Below are positions 1 to 10,083 of a stretch of DNA of 64,000 nucleotides, piece by piece. Positions within the stretch are counted from its first letter, which is position 1. Each line of letters begins with the position of its first letter. The position numbers were made by a program, and so were the translations under genes. Source of the DNA: an uncultured Rhizobiaceae group bacterium (GTDB taxonomy: Bacteria > Pseudomonadota > Alphaproteobacteria > Rhizobiales > Rhizobiaceae); assembly GCA_938044775.1 (NCBI GenBank), contig CALIOE010000037.1, positions 1-64,000 on the forward strand, written 5' to 3'. The notes below the pieces were generated by a model that had not been told where the DNA came from, did no database searches, and worked only from the letters and a program-made list of their open reading frames with translations.

Positions 1-1
1 C

Positions 2-1897
2 TTCGTACACACCGCTCCTGGTCACGGCCGCGATGACTTTGAGATCTGGACAGCAAAAGCGCAGGATCTCGAGGCCAGGGGTATCTCATCCGCGATCCCG
101 TTTACCGTCGCCGATGACGGTACCTACACATCCGATGCCCCCGGTTTCGAGGGCGCCTGTGTCATCAATGACAAAGGCAAAAAGGGCGATGCCAACCAGA
201 AGGTTATTACCGCATTGATCGAAGCAAACAATCTGTTTGCCCGCGGCCGTCTGAAACATGAATACCCGCATTCCTGGCGCTCGAAGAAGCCCATTATCTT
301 CCGCAACACCCCGCAGTGGTTTGTTCATATGGACAAGAACGTGGTGTCTGACAAAGGTACGTTGCGCGAGACTGCGCTTGCAGCCATCGAAGATACCCGT
401 TTTGTTCCGGGCCGCGGCAAAACGCGTCTGCATGGCATGATCGCCGACCGCCCCGACTGGGTCCTATCTCGTCAGCGCGCCTGGGGAGTTCCCATCACGG
501 TTTTCCGCCACACGCAATCCGGGCAGGTGATTCCGGGGCCGGATTTCGGCAAGTCTGACGATCTTGCTGCCCGGATCAAAGATGCCTTCACACAAGAGGG
601 CGCCGACGCGTGGTATGCCGAGGGTGCCAGGGAGCGCTTTCTTGATGGCTTCGTCAATGACATGGAAAACTGGGAGAAGGTTGATGACATTCTCGATGTC
701 TGGTTCGATTCCGGCTCCACCCACGCATTTTGCCTGGAGCAGCGAGACGATCTGAAATGGCCGGCGGACGTTTATCTGGAAGGTTCGGACCAGCACCGTG
801 GATGGTTCCATTCGTCTCTCCTGGAAAGCTGTGGAACCCGTGGTCGTGCACCTTATGATACCGTTCTGACGCACGGCTTCACGATGGCCGAAGACGGTCG
901 AAAGATGTCCAAATCGCTGAACAATCAGGTCTTCCCGCAGGAGATCATCAAGCAATATGGTGCCGATATTTTGCGCCTTTGGGTGTCTTCCGTCGATTAT
1001 ACCGAGGATCAACGTATCGGTCCGGAGATCATCAAGACTGCCGTGGATGCCTATCGCAAAGTGCGCAACACGCTGCGCTGGATGCTCGGTACGCTGACAC
1101 ATTTCGAGGGCGACGAGATTGCAGTTTCCGACATGCCGGAACTGGAGCGGCTGATGCTGCACCGCATTGCAGAGTTGAATCAGGATGTCCGCAAAAGCTA
1201 TGATGCTTTTGATTTCAAACGTGTTTTTGCACAGCTTTCCAACTTCATGAACATCGAGCTCTCGGCTTTTTATTTCGACATCCGCAAAGATGCGCTCTAT
1301 TGCGACGCCCCGTCGTCCAATCGTCGCAAGGCGGCTTTGTACGTCGTGTCACAGCTGTTCGATTGTCTAACGGCCTGGATGGCGCCACTGCTGTGCTTCA
1401 CCATGGAAGAAGCGTGGCGGGAGCGGAACGCCGATGCAGGTTCCGTCCATCGTCGTCAGTTCCCCGATGTGCCAGACGAGTGGCGAGACGATTCGCTGGC
1501 CGCCAAATGGCAGAAAGTGCGGACAGTCCGCCGTGTTGTGACAGGCGCGCTTGAAGTGGTCCGGCAGTTGCCGAAAGACGATCCGGCGCATATCGGTTCA
1601 TCGCTGGAAGCGTCACCGGTGGTGCATATCTCGAGTGCTGAATTACTGGCATCGCTTGAAGGTCTGAACATGGCGGATATTTGCATTACCAGTTCGATCG
1701 AGATCACCGACGCTCCTGCACCCGCCGACGCCTTTTCAATTGACGAAGTCGAGGGAGTGGCTGTTGTGCGGCGCAAGGCACAGGGCAAGAAATGCGCTCG
1801 GTCGTGGAAAATTTTGCCCGAAGTTGGTTCTGATCCGGATTATCCCGACATCACCTTGCGCGATGCGGCGGCCATGCGGGAGATCGATGCCGCCTAA
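2..1897 (+). CDS. ileS: Isoleucyl-tRNA synthetase, 5' end outside window
   Basis: Frame is open from base 2 ([16 protein letters not shown]); contains KMSKS motif ([10 protein letters not shown]) and [12 protein letters not shown]. Confidence 0.97.
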   Translation, partial: FVHTAPGHGRDDFEIWTAKAQDLEARGISSAIPFTVADDGTYTSDAPGFEGACVINDKGKKGDANQKVITALIEANNLFARGRLKHEYPHSWRSKKPIIFRNTPQWFVHMDKNVVSDKGTLRETALAAIEDTRFVPGRGKTRLHGMIADRPDWVLSRQRAWGVPITVFRHTQSGQVIPGPDFGKSDDLAARIKDAFTQEGADAWYAEGARERFLDGFVNDMENWEKVDDILDVWFDSGSTHAFCLEQRDDLKWPADVYLEGSDQHRGWFHSSLLESCGTRGRAPYDTVLTHGFTMAEDGRKMSKSLNNQVFPQEIIKQYGADILRLWVSSVDYTEDQRIGPEIIKTAVDAYRKVRNTLRWMLGTLTHFEGDEIAVSDMPELERLMLHRIAELNQDVRKSYDAFDFKRVFAQLSNFMNIELSAFYFDIRKDALYCDAPSSNRRKAALYVVSQLFDCLTAWMAPLLCFTMEEAWRERNADAGSVHRRQFPDVPDEWRDDSLAAKWQKVRTVRRVVTGALEVVRQLPKDDPAHIGSSLEASPVVHISSAELLASLEGLNMADICITSSIEITDAPAPADAFSIDEVEGVAVVRRKAQGKKCARSWKILPEVGSDPDYPDITLRDAAAMREIDAA

Positions 1898-2060
1898 AGG
1901 CTGGTAAACAGTCGGTTAACGATCAACACATATGTTGCGATCCAGCAACGCCGATTGGTTGCAAAGCCGACTTTGAGGCCGTATTTTGGAATCTGTCTAA
2001 ATAGGGCCGCATTTTGGTGGCCTTGACACTGTCGAGCGGCGCTCACTTTGGGGACAAAGG

Positions 2061-2789
2061 TTGAAACCGATGTTGAACACGAAAATCTTCAAATCCTGCA
2101 CGACGCTTATGGCGACACTTTCGCTCGCAGTCATGGCGGGCTGCACGGGGACTTCGACTTACGGTACCGGTGTAACGCAGGAAGCGCAGTTGCTGAAAGA
2201 TGTGACCAATATGGTGGCTCTTGGCAGCAGCGAGAAGAAAAAGCCCATCAATTACCAACCTCGTCCAGGACTCATTGCTGCACCTGCAGGTGCTCAATTA
2301 CCGGCTCCGTTGGAAGATGCGAACGATGGTGAAGCCGGGTATTTCCCGCAGGATCAGGAAGCGGTCCGGCAGCGGTTGCTGCGCGAGAGCGAGTCCAGAG
2401 ATCCTGTCGTGCGGCGCAATGCGCTGGCTGAGCTGAAGCGCCGCTACAAGCCTGAAGCGGGCACCACAAATTATTACGAAGATGATTCGACCCGTGTAGC
2501 CCGATTGAAACGCTCCCCGCGTGACATCAACGGCAACGATGTCAGCCCAGAGCTGATCAAGCGTCAACGGGAAGAGTTCCTCAAAAAGAAGGCCGAAATT
2601 AACGGCGTTCGCGGAGCCGCGCCCCGAAAGTATCTGACCGAACCGCCTCGCGAATATCGTACACCGGCCGAAACGGCCGCGATTGGCGCAACCGGTGAAC
2701 GAGAGAAAACGGACGCCGAGAGAAACCGCACGACGTTTCTCGATAACAGCCGCGAAAAAGGCATTTTTGGTAGAGACGACGACGAATAA
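2061..2789 (+). CDS. Putative lipoprotein of unknown function
   Basis: N-terminal signal with lipobox-like LAVMAGC; charged low-complexity remainder. Confidence 0.75.
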   Translation: MKPMLNTKIFKSCTTLMATLSLAVMAGCTGTSTYGTGVTQEAQLLKDVTNMVALGSSEKKKPINYQPRPGLIAAPAGAQLPAPLEDANDGEAGYFPQDQEAVRQRLLRESESRDPVVRRNALAELKRRYKPEAGTTNYYEDDSTRVARLKRSPRDINGNDVSPELIKRQREEFLKKKAEINGVRGAAPRKYLTEPPREYRTPAETAAIGATGEREKTDAERNRTTFLDNSREKGIFGRDDDE

Positions 2790-2816
2790 GACATTGTTTT
2801 CGTGACATTCCGCCGG

Positions 2817-3251
2817 CTACGAATGCCGCTTCGGCGCAAAAAATTCCCTCAACAGAGTTTCCGAATCGCTCTGGGCCAGACCTGAATAGGTATCGGGCTT
2901 GTGGTGACAGGTGCTCTGGTCAAAAAACCGCACTCCATTGATCACCGCGCCGCCCTTCGTGTCTTCAGCCCCAAAGTACAGCCGTCTGATCCGGGCAAAA
3001 GAAATGGCACCGGCACACATCGTGCAGGGTTCGAGCGTGACATAGAGATCAAAAGCGGGGAGCCGCTGGCTCCGCATCTGCCGGCAGGCTTCACGGATCA
3101 CGAGGATTTCGGCATGGGCGCTTGGATCGTTAAGTTCCAGGGTGCGATTGCCAGCCCGGGCAACCACCTTGCCGCCACTGACCAGAACCGCGCCCACCGG
3201 CACTTCGCCCCGCCCCGCGGCGAGACGAGCCTCTTCCAGGGCGCATTCCAT
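2817..3251 (-). CDS. tadA: tRNA-specific adenosine deaminase (start assigned to MECALEEAR; longer ORF begins at 3389)
   Basis: HAEI and PCTMCAGA zinc deaminase motifs. Confidence 0.93.
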   Translation of the reverse strand: MECALEEARLAAGRGEVPVGAVLVSGGKVVARAGNRTLELNDPSAHAEILVIREACRQMRSQRLPAFDLYVTLEPCTMCAGAISFARIRRLYFGAEDTKGGAVINGVRFFDQSTCHHKPDTYSGLAQSDSETLLREFFAPKRHS

Positions 3252-3346
3252 GAAATTTTCCGCCAATGCCACCTCCTGATCCCAAACTGCAACATGTCGA
3301 TCATTAGGCTCTCGCACAACCGCGGGTTGGATGGTAGGGACCACAC

Positions 3347-4342
3347 ATGGACACATCCGGTCACAAACACAAAGCGAGTGATGAGGCATCCGCTCAAAAG
3401 GGCGCTGCCGGAGAACGCATCGCCAAGCGCATGGCGCGTGCGGGGCTGTGCTCGAGACGGGAAGCGGAACGTTGGATCGAAGATGGCCGCGTCCGCGTCA
3501 ACGGCAAGCCTCTGGCCAGTCCGGCTTTCACAGTCACGGAGCACGACCGCATTGAAGTCGATGACAAATTGCTTCCCACGGCAGAGCGTACAAGACTCTG
3601 GTTGCTCAACAAGCGAGCCGGACAAGTTACCACTTCACACGACCCTGAAGGGCGCTTGACGGTATTTGAACGCCTCCCAAAAGATCTCCCCCGGGTCTTG
3701 TCGGTTGGACGGCTCGACATCAATACTGAAGGTCTTTTGCTGCTGACGAATGATGGTGGACTTGCTCGGGCGCTTGAATTGCCGTCAACCGGTTGGCTGC
3801 GCCGTTACCGGGTCCGGGCTCACGGCTCCATCACGCAGGAACAACTTGACACGCTGCAGGACGGTATTGCGGTGGATGGTGTGCTGTATGGAGCAATAGA
3901 AGCAACTCTTGAACGGCAGCAGGGCAGTAATGTCTGGATCACGTTTGCCATGCGTGAAGGCAAAAACCGCGAGGTCAAAAGAGTTCTTGCAGCTCTTGAT
4001 CTGACGGTAAACCGGTTGATCCGGGTTTCATATGGTCCATTTCAACTCGGCGACCTGGAGCCTGGCGCTGTGCGCGAAGTGCGTGGCCGAACTCTGCGCG
4101 AGCAGCTCGGTGCGAAACTGATCGTCAGTTCCGGCGCTGACTTTGATTCTCCGCTGCAGGAGAAGCCCAAGGTTAACGCGAGCAAAAAGAACACCAACAA
4201 AAACAAGAAACCGCGCAAGTCGCGTGAAGAAAAGCAGTCGGATGCTCTTGCGCGTCTGGACACGCGTCCGCAGCGGTCTGGCGACAAGACCGGAAAGCCA
4301 ATGAAAAACAGGGGCAAAAGCCGTGCGGATCGTCGGCGGTGA
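3347..4342 (+). CDS. rluB: Pseudouridine synthase, RsuA/RluB family, with basic C-terminal tail
   Basis: S4 domain (RMARAGLCSRREAERWIEDGRVRVNG) and GRLDINTEGLLLLTNDG. Confidence 0.93.
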   Translation: MDTSGHKHKASDEASAQKGAAGERIAKRMARAGLCSRREAERWIEDGRVRVNGKPLASPAFTVTEHDRIEVDDKLLPTAERTRLWLLNKRAGQVTTSHDPEGRLTVFERLPKDLPRVLSVGRLDINTEGLLLLTNDGGLARALELPSTGWLRRYRVRAHGSITQEQLDTLQDGIAVDGVLYGAIEATLERQQGSNVWITFAMREGKNREVKRVLAALDLTVNRLIRVSYGPFQLGDLEPGAVREVRGRTLREQLGAKLIVSSGADFDSPLQEKPKVNASKKNTNKNKKPRKSREEKQSDALARLDTRPQRSGDKTGKPMKNRGKSRADRRR

Positions 4343-4883
4343 ATTTCGTGGGCGCCGTCTGGCAGAGCCCAAAGACAAATCCATTCGGCCAACCACGGAT
4401 CGCAACCGTGAAAGCCTTTTCAACATTCTCAGCCATTCCTGGTCCCAAAAACTCGACAACGTCGATGTTCTGGATCTTTTTTCCGGAACCGGCGCCTTGG
4501 GGCTGGAGGCGCTCTCGCGTGGTGCGCAGCATGTCACGTTTATTGAGGAAAGTGCTGCCGGTTGTGCGCTCTTGCGGGCCAATGTTGAGACGTTGGATAT
4601 CGCTGACCGCACCAGGATCGTGCGCAGCAGGGCGCAAAGAGCTGCCTCTGCCTATCAGTTCAGCAGCTTCGACCTGGTGTTTGCGGACCCACCCTATGGG
4701 AAAAGGCTGGGTGAAAATGCTGTTTCGGCTTTTGCGAAGCGCGGGTTACTTAACGACGGGGCGCTTGTGGTTTTGGAGGAGCGCCACGATTGCCTGCCGG
4801 ATGACATTGAGGGGTTTGCGAAACACGACGTTCGCCGCTTCGGGGAGACCGCGATAGGCTTTTTTGTCTACGTTGTGACATGA
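4323..4883 (+). CDS. rsmD: 16S rRNA (guanine(966)-N(2))-methyltransferase
   Basis: MRIVGGEFRGRRL, DLFSGTGALGLEALSRGA, FADPPYG motifs. Confidence 0.95.
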   Translation: MRIVGGEFRGRRLAEPKDKSIRPTTDRNRESLFNILSHSWSQKLDNVDVLDLFSGTGALGLEALSRGAQHVTFIEESAAGCALLRANVETLDIADRTRIVRSRAQRAASAYQFSSFDLVFADPPYGKRLGENAVSAFAKRGLLNDGALVVLEERHDCLPDDIEGFAKHDVRRFGETAIGFFVYVVT

Positions 4884-5016
4884 TGCTCGCCTGCCTCGCG
4901 GTGTGATGACGGAAAATTAAAGTGCACGACCGCAACCTCGTCCTATATTGATGCGTAACTGAATCGTGACGCCCTTGCCCCCATGAGGGCACACTTTCAA
5001 ACAAGAGAGATCACAC

Positions 5017-6429
5017 ATGCCGCGCTTCCGCTCTTCGTTCCTGTCCGCTCTCGCTGTCTCCACCATTCTGGCTGGACCTACGATTGCGCCAACGGCCTTT
5101 GCAGCAAACACCACCGCTGGCGCCTCTGCCAGTGATGAACTGAAAGGTCCCGACGTCACGACATTCACACTGGATAATGGTATGCAGGTCGTGGTCATAC
5201 CCGACCGCAGGGCGCCGGTTGTAACCCACATGGTTTGGTACAAGGCAGGTTCCGCCGATGAACCGCCGGGCAAATCCGGAATTGCCCACTATCTCGAACA
5301 TCTCATGTTCAAAGGCACCAAGACCACCAAAAACGGCGAGTTTTCCGCCAAGGTGGCCGAGATTGGCGGTCAGGAAAACGCCTTCACTTCAACCGACTAC
5401 ACCGCATATTTTCAGAGGGTTACACCGGCGGTGCTGGAGGAAATGATGCGTCTTGAGGCAGACCGGATGGAAAACCTGGTCCTGACCGATGAGAAGATCC
5501 TCCCCGAGCGTGAGGTTATTCAGGAGGAGCGGGCATCGCGTACCGAAAGCAACCCGGGCTCACTTTTGCGTGAAGCGATGAACGCGGCGCTTTACCAGAA
5601 TCACCGCTACGGAATTCCCATCATTGGCTGGGAACACGAGGTTAACAGCCTGACCAAAGACGATGCGATCGCCTTCTACGACAAGTTTTATACACCCAAC
5701 AACGCCATATTGGTGGTTGCCGGAGATGTGGATGCCGAGACAGTCAGGACACTGGCACAAAAGACTTACGGCAAGGTCAAACGCAGGGCTGAGCCTGGAA
5801 AGCGAATGCGTCCCAGCGAACCGCCGCCGCGGGCAGCCCGGCGGGTTGAGTTATCTGACAAACGGGTCAGAACACCGTCGTTCAGCCGCACCTATCTGGC
5901 CGATTCCTACACCACGGCGGAAAAGGGCGAAGCTGAAGCACTCGACGTGTTAAGCGAAATTCTCGGCGGAGGATCGACCAGCCGGATGTACAGAAAACTC
6001 ATCGTCGAGCAGAAAATCGCTTCCAGCTCCGGCGCCTACTACCAGGGCAGTTCGCTCGATCTGACGGAATTTGGAGTTTACGGCACTCCTCGACCCGGCA
6101 CCACCTTGCCCGAAATAGAAAAAGCGACTGACGCAGTCCTGGCCAACCTTTTGAAAGAAGGTGTAACCCAAAAAGAAGTCGACAGGGCGACCAACCGCCT
6201 GATCAAGTCTTCGATGTTCGCTCAAGACAGCCAGTCCACCTTGGGGCGCATCTACGGTGCGTCTCTCACACTTGGCCTCTCTATTGAGGATATCGAAACA
6301 TGGACCGACCGTGTCAGTGAAGTGACTGTAGAAGACGTGAACAAAGTGGCGCGCAAGTACATCGATCTCAAACGCTCGGTTACAGGCTATCTGACCCCGG
6401 AAGCGAAGACAGAAGGCCAGGAGGGCTGA
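5017..6429 (+). CDS. M16 family metallopeptidase, exported, zinc motif present
   Basis: Signal peptide; HYLEH (HxxEH) motif; pitrilysin-type sequence. Confidence 0.95.
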   Translation: MPRFRSSFLSALAVSTILAGPTIAPTAFAANTTAGASASDELKGPDVTTFTLDNGMQVVVIPDRRAPVVTHMVWYKAGSADEPPGKSGIAHYLEHLMFKGTKTTKNGEFSAKVAEIGGQENAFTSTDYTAYFQRVTPAVLEEMMRLEADRMENLVLTDEKILPEREVIQEERASRTESNPGSLLREAMNAALYQNHRYGIPIIGWEHEVNSLTKDDAIAFYDKFYTPNNAILVVAGDVDAETVRTLAQKTYGKVKRRAEPGKRMRPSEPPPRAARRVELSDKRVRTPSFSRTYLADSYTTAEKGEAEALDVLSEILGGGSTSRMYRKLIVEQKIASSSGAYYQGSSLDLTEFGVYGTPRPGTTLPEIEKATDAVLANLLKEGVTQKEVDRATNRLIKSSMFAQDSQSTLGRIYGASLTLGLSIEDIETWTDRVSEVTVEDVNKVARKYIDLKRSVTGYLTPEAKTEGQEG

Positions 6430-6432
6430 ATT

Positions 6433-7737
6433 ATGAAACGCATACTGACATTGCTCACTGCCTCACTGCTGATATTTGTTACCACCACGATTGCCCGGGC
6501 GGTTGATATTCAGACCGTGGTCAGCCCCAAAGGCGTCAAGGCTTTGCTGGTGGAAGACTATACAGTGCCGTTGATAGCGCTTTCTTTCGCTTTCAAAGGC
6601 GGTTCCACCCAAGACGCCGAGGGGCGGGAAGGGACGGCGAACCTGCTGACCACCCTGCTTGATGAGGGCGCCGGCGATATCAAAAGTCAGGCGTTCCAGG
6701 CGCGCCTGGACGACATCGGCATGAAGTACCGTTTCAGGGCGGGCCTGGACGATTTTTCCGGTGGAATTACAACCATTGCCAATCTCTCGGAGGAGTCTTT
6801 TGAGACCCTGCGCCTGATGCTTAATGAGCCACGGTTTGATCCCGAACCAATTGAGCGGATGAAGGCTTCTCTTCTCAACTCCCTGCGATCACAGCAAACC
6901 GACCCGGGTGCCATCGCCGCCCGTGCATGGAGCAAAAGTGTATTTGGTGACCACCCCTACGCTCGGCCAACACAAGGGACCGTTGACTCTGTCGAGGCGA
7001 TCGAAACGGCCGATCTTGCCAAATACCGCGAAAGCGTGTTCGCCCGCGATAATTTGGTCATTGGCGTTGTTGGCGCAATAGACGCTGAAAAACTGAAAGC
7101 GGTTCTCGACAGTGTGTTTGGTGACCTTCCGGAAAATTCAGCTTTGAAGCAGGTTCGCGAGTTTGCCGGTGCAGCGGCTGAAAATGTACAGGTGGATCTG
7201 GCTGTACCTCAGACCAATATCAGAATGGCTTTACCTGGTCTAAAGCGCGACGACCCCGACTTCTATGCGGCATATCTCGCCAATTACATTCTTGGTGGCG
7301 GCTCGTTTAGTTCACGCCTTTACGACGAAGTACGTGAAAAGCGCGGACTGGCCTATGGCGTCTACAGTTACCTCGCAACCTATGATCACGCCGGGCTTGT
7401 GGGCGCCGGTTCAGCAACCAGGGCCGACCGTGCCGGGCAAACGGTTGAAGTCATGGTGTCCGAAATGGAACGCTTCGGCAACGAAGGACCAACCGAGGAG
7501 GAGCTGGAAAAGGCCAAGAAATATATCATTGGCAGCTATGCGATTGGCAATCTCGACACATCCAACAAGATTGCAGGCGTACTCGTGGCGATCCAGCAAG
7601 CCGACCTTGGCCTCGACTACATTACTAAACGTAAGGACTATCTCGAAGCGGTCACCCTGGATGATGTCAGACGGGTTTCCAAGCGTCTGTTTGCGAACAA
7701 GCCGACGATCGTGACCGTGGGACAAAAGGCCGAGTAG
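6433..7737 (+). CDS. M16 family peptidase-like protein lacking the HxxEH motif
   Basis: Homologous architecture; HxxEH replaced by GTANLLTTLL; signal peptide. Confidence 0.93.
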   Translation: MKRILTLLTASLLIFVTTTIARAVDIQTVVSPKGVKALLVEDYTVPLIALSFAFKGGSTQDAEGREGTANLLTTLLDEGAGDIKSQAFQARLDDIGMKYRFRAGLDDFSGGITTIANLSEESFETLRLMLNEPRFDPEPIERMKASLLNSLRSQQTDPGAIAARAWSKSVFGDHPYARPTQGTVDSVEAIETADLAKYRESVFARDNLVIGVVGAIDAEKLKAVLDSVFGDLPENSALKQVREFAGAAAENVQVDLAVPQTNIRMALPGLKRDDPDFYAAYLANYILGGGSFSSRLYDEVREKRGLAYGVYSYLATYDHAGLVGAGSATRADRAGQTVEVMVSEMERFGNEGPTEEELEKAKKYIIGSYAIGNLDTSNKIAGVLVAIQQADLGLDYITKRKDYLEAVTLDDVRRVSKRLFANKPTIVTVGQKAE

Positions 7738-7739
7738 AG

Positions 7740-8603
7740 ATGGCTGATCCAACAATAGGTTTGGCGCTGGGTGGTGGCGGCGCTCGCGGATTCGCTCATA
7801 TCCATGTGCTTGAGGCCCTGGACGATATGGGGCTGAAACCCTGCGTCATGAGCGGTACCTCAATCGGGGCCGTTATGGGAGCGGGCTATGCCGGTCCCAT
7901 GAACGGTGCCGAAATTCGCGACTACGTGCTGTCGACATTTACCAACAGCAAGGAAGTCATTGCCAGGTTCTGGCGCATGCGACCGGGCAGTGTCAGCGAT
8001 ATTTTCGGCGGATCCCGCACCGTGTTGGGCAACATTGATCCAGAACGCGCATTGCGGGCATTTTTGCCCGAACAGGTTCCCGCTACGTTTGAAGAACTGG
8101 CAATCCCGTTTCAGGTCGTGAGCACCGACTTCTACGGTCAGAAAACTGCAGTGTTTTCTGAGGGTGATCTGGTGCAGGCCGTTGCGGCATCTGCGGCTCT
8201 GCCTGCCATTTTCAAACCAGTGATGCGCGATGATGTGGCCTATGTGGATGGCGGCTTGCAAAATGCGCTGCCCTACGAGTTGCTGTTTGACCATTGCGAT
8301 ATTGTTGTCGCTGTTGATGTGGTGGGAGGCCCTTTGCGAAAATCCAGGCCAACACCATCGCGTCTGGAGAGTCTTTTTGGTTCCAGCCAATTGATGATGC
8401 AGGCAACGACCCAGTTGAAGTGCAGAATGCAGCCGCCTCACGCCATGATTGTTCCGCCCGTCAGCGGTATCGGTGTCATGGACTTTCTCAAGGCCCGGCG
8501 AATCCTTGAAGACACCGACCCCACCTACGACCTGGCACGGTGCGCAATCGAAAACGCGTTAGAGGCCCATGTGAGAGGCGGCGAGCAACTTGCCGCAGAG
8601 TGA
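7740..8603 (+). CDS. Patatin-like phospholipase family protein
   Basis: GGGGARGFAHI and GTSIG nucleophile motif; DGG at the dyad. Confidence 0.94.
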   Translation: MADPTIGLALGGGGARGFAHIHVLEALDDMGLKPCVMSGTSIGAVMGAGYAGPMNGAEIRDYVLSTFTNSKEVIARFWRMRPGSVSDIFGGSRTVLGNIDPERALRAFLPEQVPATFEELAIPFQVVSTDFYGQKTAVFSEGDLVQAVAASAALPAIFKPVMRDDVAYVDGGLQNALPYELLFDHCDIVVAVDVVGGPLRKSRPTPSRLESLFGSSQLMMQATTQLKCRMQPPHAMIVPPVSGIGVMDFLKARRILEDTDPTYDLARCAIENALEAHVRGGEQLAAE

Positions 8604-8706
8604 GAATGGCTGACTCCGATATCCGGATGCGCCATTTGCCCACTTGCAACCGCCGTTATTTCATGAGGAAATGCCGTTCAATCCGGTCAATCAGACACGC
8701 ATACAG

Positions 8707-9609
8707 ATGACGCTTTTTCATGGGCTCTCCGCCTTTCCCATCACGCCTGCTGATAGCCATGGCAAAGTTGATACCATTGGTCTGGAGCGCCTGATTGAGC
8801 GATTGGCGGATGCCGGCGTCGACTCAATCGGACTGCTCGGCAGCACAGGCACCTATGCCTATCTGACCCGATCGGAAAAGCGCCGCGCAATTCAGGCGAC
8901 CGTTGATGTTCTTGACGGGCGGATTCCCCTGATCGTCGGGATCGGCGCGCTTCGCACGGACGCTGCGCAACAACTGGCCTGCGATGCTCGGGATGCAGGC
9001 GCAGATGGATTGCTGCTGGCGCCGGTGTCATACACACCGTTGACGGAAGACGAAGCGTATCAACACTACCTTTGCGTGGCCGGCGCGACGGACCTTCCAC
9101 TCTGCATTTACAACAATCCGGGCACCACACATTTTCAGTTCACCGTCACCCTCATTGAGCGGCTGGCAGCGGTTTCAAACATCGCAGCGGTCAAAATGCC
9201 GCTGCCTCAAAATGACGCCTTTTCAATCGAGCTGGAGCAGCTGCGAACGAACACGCCGGAAAGTTTTGCCGTTGGCTATAGCGGTGACTGGGGCTGTCCC
9301 AAGGCTCTGCTTGCCGGAGCAGACGCCTGGTACAGTGTTGTGGGTGGTCTGTTTCCGGCTTCAGCGCTACAGCTGACGCGCGCCGCGCAAGCAAGAAATG
9401 TTGAAGAGGTGCAGCGCATTGAGAGACATTTTTATCCGCTTTGGGAGCTGTTGAGAGAGTTTGGCGGTCTCAGAGTCATGTACGCCGCCGCAAATATTTT
9501 GTCGCTTACAGATGCGTCACCGCCACGCCCGATTCTGCCCCTAAAGACCGCAGATCAGGAGCGTGTCGCTGCGGCGATTGGCACCCTGAACGCGTTGCAG
9601 CGGACCTAG
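8707..9609 (+). CDS. Dihydrodipicolinate synthase family protein (ORF open from 8644)
   Basis: LLGSTGTYAYLTRSEKRRAI, CIYNNPGTT, AVKMPLP; DHDPS/NAL fold. Confidence 0.9.
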   Translation: MTLFHGLSAFPITPADSHGKVDTIGLERLIERLADAGVDSIGLLGSTGTYAYLTRSEKRRAIQATVDVLDGRIPLIVGIGALRTDAAQQLACDARDAGADGLLLAPVSYTPLTEDEAYQHYLCVAGATDLPLCIYNNPGTTHFQFTVTLIERLAAVSNIAAVKMPLPQNDAFSIELEQLRTNTPESFAVGYSGDWGCPKALLAGADAWYSVVGGLFPASALQLTRAAQARNVEEVQRIERHFYPLWELLREFGGLRVMYAAANILSLTDASPPRPILPLKTADQERVAAAIGTLNALQRT

Positions 9610-9645
9610 CGCCGAGCGGCCGACCAGAGGACGGAAGCAACCGCC

Positions 9646-10059
9646 ATGAACTCAGAGAACGAAAACTCTGCCTCCCCGTTTCAATCCATCGGGGCGATCG
9701 ATTACACCGTCATCATTGTCCGCGACCTGAAGGCGATGAAGCGTTTCTATGAAGACATTCTCAAATTCCCTGTCTTTAGAGAGCTGTCAGAAAACTGGAT
9801 CGAATACCAGATCGGTGGAAACACGCTGGCTTTGTCGAGACCCGGGCTGACGGCATCGGATGCGCCGGTGCCGTTCGGCACAGCAGCGCTTCAATTGGCG
9901 TTCAAGGTTTCTCTAGAGTCGGTTGACGCTTGTGCCAGGGAACTCGAGCAAAGAGGCGTCGAACTGGTCTCACCTCCGACAAACCGTGAATTTGGGCATC
10001 GGACTCTGTTTTTTCGTGATCCGGACGGCAATCTTCTGGAAATCTTTGCAGACATCTAA
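9646..10059 (+). CDS. VOC family (glyoxalase/bleomycin resistance) protein
   Basis: DYTVIIVRDLKAMKRFYEDILKF and FRDPDGNLLEIF. Confidence 0.92.
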   Translation: MNSENENSASPFQSIGAIDYTVIIVRDLKAMKRFYEDILKFPVFRELSENWIEYQIGGNTLALSRPGLTASDAPVPFGTAALQLAFKVSLESVDACARELEQRGVELVSPPTNREFGHRTLFFRDPDGNLLEIFADI

Positions 10060-10083
10060 GCCGTGTATCGTCACCTGCAATTG

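Noticed and set aside
2901-3659. 252-aa plus-strand ORF
   Set aside because: Antisense to tadA and out of frame with rluB; both have clear family motifs
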